DNA of 64,000 nucleotides from Chitinasiproducens palmae (GCF_900095735.1 NZ_FNLO01000002.1:447626-511625); one strand, 5' to 3'. Shown: positions 9,277 to 19,344, counted from the stretch's first letter. Numbers and translations: made by a program. Notes: generated by a model from the sequence alone, not told the origin.

Positions 9277-9944
9277 TGCGCTCGCTCCCAAGTCGAGATC
9301 TGGCGATGTTCCGCTCGCCAGGTCGGCGCTTCGTCGCTCCGAAGCCTCATCCGCGCTATTTTGGCGACCAACCACGCCGGCGAGGAAATATCAGTTTCTT
9401 CTGCCCATCATAGGAACGTCCTAAGCGATCGAGGGTCGGCGGCTCGCAGCACCGCCCGAAATCCACCCGAACGGCGACCGTACGTGCTGTCAAGAGACGT
9501 TGCCGCTCGGCACGATTCGCCGCATGGGGTCGTCGCGTGCATCACCGTCGCTGGTGCGTGCGCGATGCGCCCGTAATCCGCGAGGAGGCGCTTGCCAGCG
9601 AGTTGGCGCGGCCAGGCCGTAAGGGGAAAGATCACGCTGCGATCGACGGCCGCTCACCCAGCGACGCCTATGTCAGCCTCCAAGGCATTGCTGCCCGGGC
9701 CACGACGCCAACGCGCGATGGCGTCTGCGTGCTGTCGCCGTGTCACCGCATGCGTCAAGCGTGCGAGCCCACGGCTCAGGCAAGCACGGAAACCGCCGCC
9801 TCGCGCTTGCCCATGCTCGGTGCCATGCGGAGTCAACCCAGCCCCGACGGGTCGCTCCCTCAGTCCCGGTCGGAGTGGCAGCGGTCGGATGGGCAACGCG
9901 CCAGCATTGGCAGCCTGCCGCACTGAGATACCGAACTGCGTCGC
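9277..9944. other. intergenic, no supported gene
   Basis: This stretch contains the upstream region of etfB and the downstream end of the muconolactone-isomerase-like gene. Short frames (for example on - near 9408-9635) match nothing I recognise. It could be old, decayed sequence. Confidence 0.45.
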
Positions 9945-10220
9945 TTAGATCGCTGACGGATGCTGGGCGAGCGGCGTCACCGTCACGCTCATGAATGGAA
10001 AGAGCGGCAGCGAAGACAACAGCGCGTGCAATTCGTCGTGGCTTTCGACATTGAAGATGCTGATATTCGCGTACTGCCCCGTCACCCGCCACAGATGCGG
10101 CCACTTGCCAGCCCGCTGGATCTCGGCCGCACGCTCCTTCTCGGCCGCCTTGATCTCTTCAACGCGAGCCGGTGCCACCGAGTCGGGAATGCTGATGTGC
10201 ATACTGACGTGATAAAGCAT
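9945..10220 (-). CDS. muconolactone Delta-isomerase family protein (CatC-like)
   Basis: A 91-residue protein, MLYHVSMHISIPDS at the start, then EEIKAAEKERAAEIQRAGKW, LWRVTGQYANISIFNVES and HALLSSLPLFPFMSVTVTPLAQHPSAI. Length and motifs fit the CatC family, whose members form small ferredoxin-like oligomers and isomerise muconolactone to 3-oxoadipate enol-lactone. A GGAGAC site precedes the ATG at 10220. No catA or catB is nearby, so the true substrate may be another lactone. It is the last gene of the - strand series that starts near 21.5 kb and follows an SMP-30 lactonase gene. Confidence 0.85.
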   Translation of the reverse strand: MLYHVSMHISIPDSVAPARVEEIKAAEKERAAEIQRAGKWPHLWRVTGQYANISIFNVESHDELHALLSSLPLFPFMSVTVTPLAQHPSAI

Positions 10221-10290
10221 ACAAGTCTCCTGCGTGGTAGGCAGTGGCCTCGCACACCCTCCCGGCGCGCGAGGCGATGCGGATTTCTGG

Positions 10291-11211
10291 TCAGATCGAC
10301 GCGTGCGAATACATCTTTCGGCCGGCAACCGGTAGCCGCGCGGTGAAGATCGTGCCACTCAGCGATTCCACCATGTACAGCGTCTTATTCTCTTCGCCAC
10401 CGTACGCGCAATTCGTGGTCGACAAGCCACCCGGCGAATCTATCCGATAAAGCGGCTCGCCACGCGGACTGAAAATCCACACCGCTCCAAAGCCGACATG
10501 ACACACTGCCAACCCGCCACCCTCATCCAACGCAATGCCGTCCGGTCCGCCACCGCCTGACATCTGGACGTACACACCGACCTTGGTCGCCGTGCCGTCG
10601 CCCATCAAGGGCACGCGCCAGATTGCGTTGTCCCGGGTGACGGCAAGATAGATCGCCGTCTCGTCGAGATTGCTGACGAGCCCGTTCGGACTAGGGATGC
10701 CATCGAGCACGAGGTCGAGCTGGCCATCCTTGCGCAGGCGGAACAGTCTCCCCGTCGCGTCATGCAAACCGGTTTGGCCTTGGTCAGTGAAGTACAGGTC
10801 GCCATTCGCCGCGAAGAACAGATCATTGCATCCCTTGAAACGTTCAAGACGGGCGCGTTCAAGCAATGGTTCGACCACGCCTCGCGTCGGATCGAGCACC
10901 ATGATGCCGCGCCGATAGTCGGCAATGTAGGCGCGGCCGTCCTGATGAAACTTCAGGCCGTTCGGTTCGCCGTCGTATTGCACGACGAGTTCTACGTTCC
11001 CGGCCGGATCGATGCGGAAAATTCGCCCCCAGGGAATGTCGGTGACCCACAGGTTGCCGTCTCTGTCGAACGACGGTCCTTCCAAGAACGTCCTGGCCTG
11101 CGCACCGTGTAACTGCGTGCGGGTCCAATCACACTGGCGATCCGTCATGTGAAACTTCTCTGGAATGCGCGCGAAGACTTCTGCGTTGCGTTTTTCGGGT
11201 GGTGCGTACAT
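10291..11211 (-). CDS. SMP-30/gluconolactonase-like protein
   Basis: A 306-residue six-bladed beta-propeller: FLEGPSFDRDGNLWVTDIPWGRIFRI, EPNGLKFHQDGRAYIADY, GCNDLFFAANGDLYFTDQGQ, PSPNGLVSNLDETAIYLAVT and GGPDGIALDEGG carry the Glu, Asn and Asp positions that bind the metal in this family. Members hydrolyse sugar or other lactones. The ATG at 11211 has GGAG close upstream, better than the frame opening at 11235. It lies 20 bases after the TRAP large permease gene, so it is probably co-transcribed with the transporter. Confidence 0.9.
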   Translation of the reverse strand: MYAPPEKRNAEVFARIPEKFHMTDRQCDWTRTQLHGAQARTFLEGPSFDRDGNLWVTDIPWGRIFRIDPAGNVELVVQYDGEPNGLKFHQDGRAYIADYRRGIMVLDPTRGVVEPLLERARLERFKGCNDLFFAANGDLYFTDQGQTGLHDATGRLFRLRKDGQLDLVLDGIPSPNGLVSNLDETAIYLAVTRDNAIWRVPLMGDGTATKVGVYVQMSGGGGPDGIALDEGGGLAVCHVGFGAVWIFSPRGEPLYRIDSPGGLSTTNCAYGGEENKTLYMVESLSGTIFTARLPVAGRKMYSHASI

Positions 11212-11231
11212 GTCGACTCCAAATGAAAAGA

Positions 11232-12536
11232 TCAACCGGCAGACAGGTGTTTTGGCAGCCAGAGCGCGAGATCGGGCCAGATCATCAAAATAGCGAGCAA
11301 GACGAACATCAGCGCGTGGAACGGCACGGTCCCCGCTACCACATCCGACAAGTTGCCGCGCGAAATGCCCTGAATGACGAACAGGTTGATGCCGATAGGC
11401 GGCGTGATCTGCCCCATCTCGATGAATACGACCACGACCACGCCAAACCAGACAGGATCAATGCCGTAACTGGAAAGCAGCGGGTACAGCAACGGCACGG
11501 TGATGACGATCATGCCGAGGCTTTCGACCAGTGCGCCGAGGGCAGTAAAGAGCACGAACAAGGCAATGAAAAAGCCCGTTTTGCTCAGATTCATTGAGAT
11601 GATGAAGCGGGTGATCTCCTCGCCCACGCCGCCATATGTCATCGCGTAGGAAAAGATGAAGGCTGCATACGTGATGAAGAGGATATTGCTCACCGTGAAC
11701 ATCGACCGCTTCAACGCGCCGTAGAAGACCGCGAAGTCGAGCTTGCCGAACAGACGCGCCAACACAAGCGCGAACACACAACCCGCCGAGGCCGCCTCAG
11801 TCGGGGTCGCAATCCCTGCATAGATTGAGCCCATGATGCCCGCGATCAGCAACGTGAACGGCAAAATATCGAACAACGCGCGCAAACGGGAGCCAGCGTC
11901 ACGATCGGTGGCCTCAACCGGCGCGATGTGCGGCTTCAACAGCGATGCGACCATCAGATAGGTCATGAACAATCCCGTCAGCAGCAGGCCGGGGCCAACG
12001 CCCGCCATGAACAGTTTGACCACCGAGGTGTCGGTGAAAGACGCATAGACGATCATGCCGATCGACGGTGGCACCAGAATGCCGAGCGTTCCGCCTGCGG
12101 CGAGGGAACCGGTGGCCACGCGCATGTCGTAATTACGCGATCTGAGCTGGGGTAATGCGACCTGCCCAATCGACGCTGCCGTCGCGATGCTCGAGCCGCT
12201 GACCGCGGCGAATACCGCGCAACCCGCGATATTGGTCTGGAGCAACCCTCCCGGCACCCTCCGCACCAGACGGGACAAGCCACTGTAGACCCGCACGCCC
12301 AAGCCACTCCCCTGCAGCAGTTCCGCCATCAAAACGAACAGCGGAATCGCCGTCAACGTATAGCTGTCCATGCTTCCCCAGCTCGCCATGCCAAGCCCGT
12401 GCAGCGCGGACACGCCGCCCTGTATAAACAGATAGCCGAGGGCCGGCAGCATGATCGCGAACGGCACGGACATACCCGCTGCCAGCAACGCGATGAACAC
12501 CAGGAAAATCACGCAGATCAGAAGTCCGCCTTCCAT
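11232..12536 (-). CDS. TRAP transporter large permease (DctM type)
   Basis: A 434-residue protein that is almost wholly hydrophobic, with about twelve membrane helices. Typical marks are SGSSIATAASIGQVALPQL, GGTLGILVPPSIGMIVYA, GIATPTEAASAGCVFAL and GQITPPIGINLFVIQGI. It forms the main sodium-driven translocation channel of a TRAP system in the inner membrane. The ATG at 12536 follows a GAGGAG site. It lies 10 bases after the small permease gene, in the standard P-Q-M order. Confidence 0.95.
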   Translation of the reverse strand: MEGGLLICVIFLVFIALLAAGMSVPFAIMLPALGYLFIQGGVSALHGLGMASWGSMDSYTLTAIPLFVLMAELLQGSGLGVRVYSGLSRLVRRVPGGLLQTNIAGCAVFAAVSGSSIATAASIGQVALPQLRSRNYDMRVATGSLAAGGTLGILVPPSIGMIVYASFTDTSVVKLFMAGVGPGLLLTGLFMTYLMVASLLKPHIAPVEATDRDAGSRLRALFDILPFTLLIAGIMGSIYAGIATPTEAASAGCVFALVLARLFGKLDFAVFYGALKRSMFTVSNILFITYAAFIFSYAMTYGGVGEEITRFIISMNLSKTGFFIALFVLFTALGALVESLGMIVITVPLLYPLLSSYGIDPVWFGVVVVVFIEMGQITPPIGINLFVIQGISRGNLSDVVAGTVPFHALMFVLLAILMIWPDLALWLPKHLSAG

Positions 12537-12546
12537 TGCTTGCTCC

Positions 12547-13149
12547 TCACTTCGGTTGTTCAATGCCTGACCCTGCCACCGCGAACTGCCTGGCATGGTC
12601 CCGCAGCGTACGCAGCAGCGCCAGGAACAGCGCCGCCGCGCCGAGCGCCAGGAACACGCGCGGCATCCATAACGGTGTCATCAACGAGGTCGCCGCCACG
12701 TCGCCTGCATTCCACGTCAAGATTTCGAAGCGTATGAACTCGCCAAGTAATACCCCGGTTCCGATCAACGACATGATGTCGAACGCGACCTTCAGACCCG
12801 CGTCTGCGCGCGGCGACAGCCAACGGTCGAGGAACTGGACCCGGTGGTAGGCGTGCAGCGACTGGCCGGTTGCGAGCGACAGGAAGCAGATCGCAACCAG
12901 CGCATACCCGCCAAGCTCATTGCTCATCTGGATCGAGAGATTCAGGAAAGAACGTGAGAACATCTCGACACTCATCATCAACACGAGGCCCAGGACCATC
13001 GCATGAACCAGCCCGCGCGCGCACTTGTCGGTGATGCTCTCCGTTCCGCCGTGCGGCGCGTCGCTGATCTCCATGAGCGGAGGCGCATCGCCCATTTTGG
13101 AATCGCTAATCGCTCTCAGCCGACTCATTTCGTGGTTCACGTGCGTCAT
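12547..13149 (-). CDS. TRAP transporter small permease (DctQ type)
   Basis: A 200-residue protein with four predicted membrane helices (GLVHAMVLGLVLMMSVEMFS, LGGYALVAICFLSLATGQSL, IMSLIGTGVLLGEFI, VFLALGAAALFLALLRTL) and the DctQ-type hydrophilic segment HAYHRVQFLDRWL. The ATG at 13149 lies one base past the stop of the binding-protein gene and uses a GGGAG site inside that gene's last codons, so the two are translationally coupled. It pairs with the large permease. Confidence 0.92.
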   Translation of the reverse strand: MTHVNHEMSRLRAISDSKMGDAPPLMEISDAPHGGTESITDKCARGLVHAMVLGLVLMMSVEMFSRSFLNLSIQMSNELGGYALVAICFLSLATGQSLHAYHRVQFLDRWLSPRADAGLKVAFDIMSLIGTGVLLGEFIRFEILTWNAGDVAATSLMTPLWMPRVFLALGAAALFLALLRTLRDHARQFAVAGSGIEQPK

Positions 13150-13150
13150 C

Positions 13151-14146
13151 TCAATCTCCCAGCGACGAGCGAACCTTGCGCAGCGCCTCGCCAAGCTCGG
13201 GTCGACGCGCCCCCCACTGACTCCAGTAGGGCGAGAAGTTCTGACGCGCTTGTGCGATGTCCGCGTCACTCGGGCGAGTGATTACCATGCCTCCGTCGCG
13301 CAGCTTTTTTGTCAGATCCTCGTCTTCGGCAAGCAACCGGGTCGTGATGCGATCCGTGTATTTCTGCACCGCCTGCTTGACCTTCGCTTGCATCTCCGGG
13401 CTAAGCGTTTTCCAGGCGCCCTCGTTCACGATGATGAGCGAATCGATGAAACTCACGTTGATCCGATAGCTGTATTTGAGAAGGTCGCGCCACACATAGC
13501 CATAGCCTGAGCTCGCGGTCAGCACACCATCGATCACGCCCCGATCCAGTGCCGGCGCCACCTCTGACGGCCCGAGTGTCACCGGGACCCCGCCCAGGCT
13601 CTTGACAAACTCTGCCTGTTCGGGCGAGATCACGCGTATCTTTTGACCCTGTACGTCGGACAACGAGGTGAGCTTTCGCTTAGACCAGATGACGTTTTGG
13701 GGATAAATGTATTTTCCTAATAGAACGATACCCTTTCTTTTCAGCTCCGCTTGAAGATAGGGTTCCTCAATATTCCACGCCTTCGTGAAGGCTTCGCGCG
13801 TGTTCAGCAAGAGTGGCAATCGGACGAGTCCGCCGACGGGTAAATTCCCGACAAAGCCGGCATCGTCTCCGATCTGTACCATATTGTCCGAAACCGCCTG
13901 CGTGATATTGCTCTCCGTAATTGGCAGTGTTCCGCCGACATGTAGGCGAACGTCCAGCTGACCGCCGGTGACGGTCTTGATTTCGCTGAACATCGCTTGC
14001 ATCTCCTTGACCGGCGTCACGGTGGCGACGGCGTTATAGGTGTATGCGCGCCACGTCTCGGCCGCCTCAACACACGACGCTGCAGCAACGAAAAGGGTGC
14101 TCATCGCAAGGCTTGCAACCAGGGTGCGTATCTTTGTCGTTGACAC
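13151..14146 (-). CDS. TRAP transporter solute-binding protein (DctP type)
   Basis: A 331-residue periplasmic binding protein with a Sec signal (TTKIRTLVASLAMSTLFVAAASCVEA, written here in part: basic start, hydrophobic core, cut near residue 28). The mature domain has VTPVKEMQAMFSEIKTVTGG, ESNITQAVSDNMVQIGDDAG, GQKIRVISPEQAEFVKSLGG and LDRGVIDGVLTASSGYG. The conserved Arg near residue 173 (KIRVIS) usually holds the ligand carboxylate, so an organic acid is likely. First gene of the P-Q-M transporter set. Confidence 0.93.
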   Translation of the reverse strand: MSTTKIRTLVASLAMSTLFVAAASCVEAAETWRAYTYNAVATVTPVKEMQAMFSEIKTVTGGQLDVRLHVGGTLPITESNITQAVSDNMVQIGDDAGFVGNLPVGGLVRLPLLLNTREAFTKAWNIEEPYLQAELKRKGIVLLGKYIYPQNVIWSKRKLTSLSDVQGQKIRVISPEQAEFVKSLGGVPVTLGPSEVAPALDRGVIDGVLTASSGYGYVWRDLLKYSYRINVSFIDSLIIVNEGAWKTLSPEMQAKVKQAVQKYTDRITTRLLAEDEDLTKKLRDGGMVITRPSDADIAQARQNFSPYWSQWGARRPELGEALRKVRSSLGD

Positions 14147-14428
14147 GGTTGTCTCCAGTAACTTGTAGTTTTAAGAAGAACATCGCCTCAGCAACTGGCG
14201 ATTACCACACATGCGATGGCGACCGCTGTGAGCGCACTGACCCGCGCGCCTCCAGTCACGCAGCGACTCGGGCAGCGCATTGGTGCACGCGAATGGGTGA
14301 TGGACTAACGCGATCTGGCGGCGAGCGTGCACACCGCACTCCGCGCCGTTTGCCGGCTAACGGCCGTCGCTGTTGCATGCGCCGCCGGTCGCCGCCCAGC
14401 GACGCGCGCTTGCGTACGGGCGCTGCGG

Positions 14429-15763
14429 CTAGCGGCGCAGTCCGTTCATCCGGGCGGGCTCGGCCACGGCTGACGCACTGCTCGAGTGGGCTGTCTCGCG
14501 CTTCATGAAACATGCGCACACCGCCGCGAACAGACCAACGCCGCCGACGTAGATCGCGATTGGCGACAGGCTGCCGTACCTCGCGCTCAGAGCGGTGGCT
14601 ACGATCGGCGCAATGCCGCCGCCAACCGCCGCGCCGACCTGGATCGCCAGCGACAGCCCCGAATAGCGCACTTCCGCCGGGAACTGCGCGCTGTAAAAAC
14701 CAGCCTGTGGCGCATAGACCAACGGATGCACGACGCCAAGCGCCATGGCGAGCGCCAGATTTAGGCTCGTTGGACTATGCGCGTCGATCATGGCGATCAA
14801 GGCAGAAATTGACAAGGCCATCGCCACCCCGCCTAACCGCGCTACGGTGCGCCCGCTGATCCGCGAACATAGCCAACCTGCGACGAGCATCCCGACGACT
14901 TGGCAGACCGCGCCGATCAGCAGCGCGGTCAGGGTCTGGCTCTTCGTGTAGCCGAGCGTGCCAGCATAGGAAATGAGAAACACCGTGACTGTGTAATAGA
15001 GCGTCACTTCTCCGAGCTTGTTGCCGATGGTCAGCAGCAACCCCTTCCAGTGTTTGCGCAACACTTCCAACGACGGCACGGCAGCCGTCTGGTCGCGTTT
15101 CCGCACTTCGACAAAGTCGGGGGTTTCCGGGATCGACGAGCGGATGTAATAGCCACCGATGACCAGAAGCACGCTCGACACGAATGGCAGACGCCAGCCC
15201 CAAGCAAGCAGATCTGAATCAGGAAGCCGCGTGACCACCCCGAACGACAAGGCCGACAGCACCAGTCCCATGGGCACGCCAGCCAGCGGCAGCGCGCCGA
15301 GAATGCCCTTCCATTTCGGCGGGGCATGCTCGACGGCCATTAGTATCGCGCCGCCGAATTCACCGCCGAACGCTACACCCTGGAGGATCCGGAACAGAAT
15401 CAGCAGCAGCGGCGCGAATCCGCCAATCGCCGCGTAGCTCGGCACGAGACCGATACCCAGCGTCGCCAGACCCATCAAGATCAGGCTGATCGACAACATC
15501 GCCTTGCGGCCAATGCGGTCGCCAAAGTGGCCGAAGATGACGCCGCCGATCGGACGCGCGAGCAAGCCGGACGCAAAGGTGCCGAACGAAGCGATCGTTG
15601 CGGTGGTCGGATCGAGATTTGCGAAGAAGACCTTGCCGAATACCAGGGCTGAAGCGGTCCCATACGCAAGGAAATCGAATCCTTCGATTGTCGAACCAGC
15701 GACCGCTGCAACGCAGACTCGCCATAACGCTGGCCTTTGATAAACGGAATTTGCACTGTTCAT
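14429..15763 (-). CDS. MFS transporter, metabolite:H+ symporter (MHS) type
   Basis: A 444-residue carrier with twelve predicted helices. Family marks are AGSTIEGFDFLAYGTASALVFG, GHFGDRIGRKAMLSISLIL, FRILQGVAFGGEFGGAILMAVEHAP and GWRLPFVSSVLLVIGGYYIR. MHS carriers import carboxylates or aromatic acids with protons. The ATG at 15763 follows GGAGACATC. It lies between a TRAP system and lactonase genes in the same direction, so this cluster encodes two possible import routes. The 282 bases between it and the TRAP binding-protein gene probably hold a second promoter. Confidence 0.93.
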   Translation of the reverse strand: MNSANSVYQRPALWRVCVAAVAGSTIEGFDFLAYGTASALVFGKVFFANLDPTTATIASFGTFASGLLARPIGGVIFGHFGDRIGRKAMLSISLILMGLATLGIGLVPSYAAIGGFAPLLLILFRILQGVAFGGEFGGAILMAVEHAPPKWKGILGALPLAGVPMGLVLSALSFGVVTRLPDSDLLAWGWRLPFVSSVLLVIGGYYIRSSIPETPDFVEVRKRDQTAAVPSLEVLRKHWKGLLLTIGNKLGEVTLYYTVTVFLISYAGTLGYTKSQTLTALLIGAVCQVVGMLVAGWLCSRISGRTVARLGGVAMALSISALIAMIDAHSPTSLNLALAMALGVVHPLVYAPQAGFYSAQFPAEVRYSGLSLAIQVGAAVGGGIAPIVATALSARYGSLSPIAIYVGGVGLFAAVCACFMKRETAHSSSASAVAEPARMNGLRR

Positions 15764-15887
15764 GATGTCTCCTTCGGCCGCCGTCGTTTTTTCGAATGGT
15801 GCTACATGAATGATGCAGTCGGTTTTGGGTGTCGCGAAGATGACCTCCATGTGCGTCGCTGCCCTGCCGGCCTTCAACGATGGCTGT

Positions 15888-16805
15888 TCAGATATTGAAA
15901 TTGAGTTCGAGGCCGTCGCTCTCCCAGTCGACTTCGAGCAGCCGGCCTGTATGTGAAAGCGTGACGTAGGCCTTGCGCCGATCTTCTCCGCCAAAGCAGA
16001 TGTTCGTCGGATACGCCTCGGGCATCCCGACCTGCTTCTGCAACGAACCGTCCGGTGCGATCACGCTGATCTTGCCGGTGATCAGCGTTCCGATGCACAC
16101 GCAGCCGTCGCGCTGCACCGCCAGGCTGTCGAATCGTTGGTATCCTGGCAGGCCACACACGAGCCGCCCGCCATTGGGCGAAGGAAAGCCGTGTCGATTC
16201 ACCATGCCGGGCGCTTCGATGTCGAAAGCCCAGAGTCGCGACGTCTCGGTCTCCGCGACGTACAGTGTCCGCTGGTCCGGCGAGAGGCCCACCCCATTCG
16301 GGTTCGCGATCGGATGCACTACTTCGAGTATCGAGCTGCCATCGGGCAATGCATAGTAGACGCTGCCGGTGTCCCGGCTTCGTTTGCGAATCTTGCCGAA
16401 GTCGGTGAAGTAGAAGCCCCCATGTGCGTCGAACACGAGGTCGTTGGGGGCGCTCAACGGTGTGTCGCCGCAATGCGTATAGAGCGTCGTCACCGCGCCG
16501 CTGCGATAATCGACTCGCTGGATCGAACCCGTGATGTAGTCGGTCGGGAGCACCCCGTGTCTCACGTGAGTCTCCCCATCGACCTGATGGGTGACGAAGC
16601 CGCCGTTGTTGCACACGTAAAAGGCGCCGTCGGGGCCGACTGCCATGCCATTGGGGCCGCCACCGGTGTTCGCGACCTCGGTGACCACGCCGTCGCGGCC
16701 GACTCGCGATACCCGGCCGGCGGCGATCTCGACGAAACAGACCGAACCGTCGCTCATGGCCACCGGTCCCTCGGGAAACCTCAAACCTTCTGCAAGAACC
16801 TTCAT
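15888..16805 (-). CDS. SMP-30/gluconolactonase-like protein
   Basis: A 305-residue propeller: LRFPEGPVAMSDGSVCFVEIAAGRVSRV, GGGPNGMAVGPDGAFYVCNNGG, LSAPNDLVFDAHGGFYFTDFGK, ANPNGVGLSPDQRTLYVAETETSRLW and FDSLAVQRDGCVCIGTL. The Glu of FPEGP, the Asn of APND and the Asp of FDSLAV match the metal ligands of the SMP-30 fold. It is only distantly similar to the second SMP-30 protein of this cluster (10291-11211), so the two may act on different lactones. Start at 16805 by alignment to the family N-terminus. Confidence 0.9.
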   Translation of the reverse strand: MKVLAEGLRFPEGPVAMSDGSVCFVEIAAGRVSRVGRDGVVTEVANTGGGPNGMAVGPDGAFYVCNNGGFVTHQVDGETHVRHGVLPTDYITGSIQRVDYRSGAVTTLYTHCGDTPLSAPNDLVFDAHGGFYFTDFGKIRKRSRDTGSVYYALPDGSSILEVVHPIANPNGVGLSPDQRTLYVAETETSRLWAFDIEAPGMVNRHGFPSPNGGRLVCGLPGYQRFDSLAVQRDGCVCIGTLITGKISVIAPDGSLQKQVGMPEAYPTNICFGGEDRRKAYVTLSHTGRLLEVDWESDGLELNFNI

Positions 16806-16963
16806 GGTTGTCTCGTTTTTCGTTCGATTGACGAATTTATAGTCGGCTGGGTGCCCGAACGCGCCGTGATTCATGGTAGCCGCCGCGTCCGGCCCCGCTG
16901 AGCAGCGCGGCAGCGATCTTTCAAATGCTGAAACTTGATTTTTTCCGCATTGCAACTCCGTGC

Positions 16964-17851
16964 CTACGCGGCGCGTACGGCTCGCCCGCGGGTCAGCACG
17001 TAGTCGCCGATCTCCTGGATCGCCCTTGCCGTTGCTTCGGCATCTGGACGCCGCGTAATAAAGCTCTCGGCCTCCCCGACGTACAGCGACAGTCGCGCGT
17101 CGCCGCCGGCGCGGCGATAGCTTTCAAGAAATCGATCTAGCTGCGCGCGCGGGTGCACGATATCCTCTCCGCCTTGTATGCACAGTAGCGGTGGCAAGTC
17201 GAGCTCGTCGCCCCGCTCCAACGCCGTGGCAGGCGCCCCCTCTCCCATCGCTTCTTCGCTTCCCCAATACTTTTCCTGATCAGGGATCACTCGGTCGATC
17301 GCCTCCGGATAGTCGCTGCCGGCCGCTTGCAGCGACTTCGCGTAGCGGTAGCGCCCGAGCGGATCGATGACAGGCCAGCACGCGATGACGAAGGCCACCC
17401 GCGCATCGATGTCGGTGCTGCCTGGCAATGGGCTTTGTGCATACCGACCGTCCGAAGCGCACAGTGCACTGAGCACTGCCTGGTGGCCGCCGCTTGACAC
17501 GCCCAAAAGGCCGACGAGGTTCGCTTGGGAACGCCAGCGCCAGGCGCTTTCCTTGAACCATCGAACCGCGAAATTGATGTCGTGAAACGACGCCGGGTAT
17601 GCACCGTCCGGCGGCATCGTAAAATCTATCGCGGCCACCACGACGCCGCGCGAGGCCAGCCCGACGTTCAGATTGTGGTCGTCGACGCGACTCCCCCGGC
17701 ACCAGGCACCGCCGTGCACCTCGATGACGAGCGGGAAAGGACCGTCGCCTTCCGGCACATACATGCGCGCTTGCAGCGTGCGCCCCGCACGTTGCAGATA
17801 ATCGATGTCCGACACTTCGACCTTGCAAGATCCATCAACCGCTTGTTCCAT
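16964..17851 (-). CDS. alpha/beta hydrolase (esterase/lipase-like)
   Basis: A 295-residue hydrolase with FPLVIEVHGGAWCRGSR (oxyanion-hole HGG), the nucleophile elbow LLGVSSGGHQAVLSAL (Ser about residue 121), and C-terminal PPLLCIQGGEDIVHPRAQLDRF, which supplies the acidic residue of the triad. This resembles the BD-FAE/hormone-sensitive-lipase group. The ATG at 17851 has GGAGG upstream. In this operon it may open an ester or lactone. The final triad His is not obvious in the C-terminal segment. Confidence 0.82.
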   Translation of the reverse strand: MEQAVDGSCKVEVSDIDYLQRAGRTLQARMYVPEGDGPFPLVIEVHGGAWCRGSRVDDHNLNVGLASRGVVVAAIDFTMPPDGAYPASFHDINFAVRWFKESAWRWRSQANLVGLLGVSSGGHQAVLSALCASDGRYAQSPLPGSTDIDARVAFVIACWPVIDPLGRYRYAKSLQAAGSDYPEAIDRVIPDQEKYWGSEEAMGEGAPATALERGDELDLPPLLCIQGGEDIVHPRAQLDRFLESYRRAGGDARLSLYVGEAESFITRRPDAEATARAIQEIGDYVLTRGRAVRAA

Positions 17852-17892
17852 CTTTCCTCCCAAGGGTACGTGACTGTCGTAGCGACGCGCAT

Positions 17893-19344
17893 TCAGGCGA
17901 TACCGCCATAACAGACGTATTTGCTGTCTAGATACTCGTCAAGGCCAAGAAACGATCCCTCCTTGCCGAAGCCCGATTCCTTCATGCCTCCAAATGGCGC
18001 AACCTCGGTCGAAATCATTGCTTCGTTGATGCCAATAATTCCGTAATCAAGGCGCCGCTCCAGCCTGAGGCTGCGCGTCAGATGCCGCGTGTAGACGTAC
18101 GCGGCCAAGCCGTAGCGGGTCGCGTTCGCCAGCGCCACGGCTTCGTCTTCAGAGTCGAAACATGTCACCGCCGCAACCGGGCCGAAGATCTCGTCGTTGG
18201 CGATCGTCATCTCCGCTGTTACGCCGGTCAGAACCGTTGGCGGATAGAAATGGCCACCCGTCTTCGGGGTATCCATTTCAAGTGCCAAGCTCGCGCCGCG
18301 CGCAAGGGCCTCGCTCACCAGGCGGGTAACCTTCTCGACGGCGGCGGAGTTGATCAGCGGGCCGATGGTCGACCCTTCCGCAAAGCCGTCGCCGACGCGC
18401 AGCGTTGCGACCGCGTCTCGTAGTTTCGCGACGAAGCGGTCGTGCACGCCGCGCTGCACGAGGAACCGATTCACGCACACGCACGTCTGGCCGGCGTTCC
18501 TGAACTTCGATGCAAGCGCGCCCGACACCGCCGCATCCAGGTCAGCGTCGTCGAACACGATGAACGGCGCATTGCCGCCGAGCTCCAGCGATAGCCGCTT
18601 GATCGTCCGCGACGCTTGGGCCATTAGGGTCTTACCGACTGCGGTCGAGCCGGTGAAAGAGATCTTCCTGACCGTCTCGCTGGCGCACAGCACCTCGCCG
18701 ATCATCTCCGCATCGCCGGTCACCACCGAGAGTACCCCCTTTGGCAGGCCCGCACGCTCGGCCAACACACACAGCGCCATCGCCGAGAACGGCGTCTGCG
18801 GCGCTGGCTTGAGCACCACCGTGCACCCTGCCGCCAACGCGGGCGCCACCTTGCGGGTGACCATCGCTGACGGAAAATTCCACGGCGTGATTGCGGCGCA
18901 CACGCCAACCGGCTCCTTCACCACCCTTACGCGTTGGCCGCGCTTCGGCTCGGGTATCGTATGGCCGTAACCGCGCTTTGCTTCCTCGCTGAACCATTCG
19001 AGAAAACTGGCCGCATACGCGATCTCGGACTTCGCCTCGTTGAGCGGCTTGCCCTGTTCCAGCGTCATGATCGCGGCCAGGTCGTCCACATTGGCTATCG
19101 CCAACTCCGCCCATCGGCGCAGCACGGCCGCGCGTTCCTTACCAGTGAACTCGCGCCACTGGGAAAATGCCTCGCGTGCCGCGCCGATCGCCGTCTCGAT
19201 CTCCCGTTGACTCAGCGACGGCTGCTTGCCCACCGTGGCGCCCGTCGCAGGATTGATGACGGCGACTCCGTCTTCCTGCGCCGCACGCCACGTGCCGGCC
19301 ACGAACGCGGCTTCCCGAAACAGTGACGGGTCTTTCAGATTCAT
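17893..19344 (-). CDS. NAD(P)-dependent aldehyde dehydrogenase, succinate-semialdehyde dehydrogenase type
   Basis: A 483-residue enzyme: ITPWNFPSAMVTRKVAPALAAG and ISFTGSTAVGK (cofactor binding), LSLELGGNAPFIVFDDADLD (catalytic Glu) and FRNAGQTCVCVNRFLVQ (catalytic Cys). The C-terminal MISTEVAPFGGMKESGFGKEGS and LDEYLDSKYVCYG are typical of GabD-like dehydrogenases. It oxidises a semialdehyde to the acid. The neighbouring hydroxyacid dehydrogenase-like gene could make the semialdehyde. The substrate is not fixed by the sequence. Confidence 0.93.
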   Translation of the reverse strand: MNLKDPSLFREAAFVAGTWRAAQEDGVAVINPATGATVGKQPSLSQREIETAIGAAREAFSQWREFTGKERAAVLRRWAELAIANVDDLAAIMTLEQGKPLNEAKSEIAYAASFLEWFSEEAKRGYGHTIPEPKRGQRVRVVKEPVGVCAAITPWNFPSAMVTRKVAPALAAGCTVVLKPAPQTPFSAMALCVLAERAGLPKGVLSVVTGDAEMIGEVLCASETVRKISFTGSTAVGKTLMAQASRTIKRLSLELGGNAPFIVFDDADLDAAVSGALASKFRNAGQTCVCVNRFLVQRGVHDRFVAKLRDAVATLRVGDGFAEGSTIGPLINSAAVEKVTRLVSEALARGASLALEMDTPKTGGHFYPPTVLTGVTAEMTIANDEIFGPVAAVTCFDSEDEAVALANATRYGLAAYVYTRHLTRSLRLERRLDYGIIGINEAMISTEVAPFGGMKESGFGKEGSFLGLDEYLDSKYVCYGGIA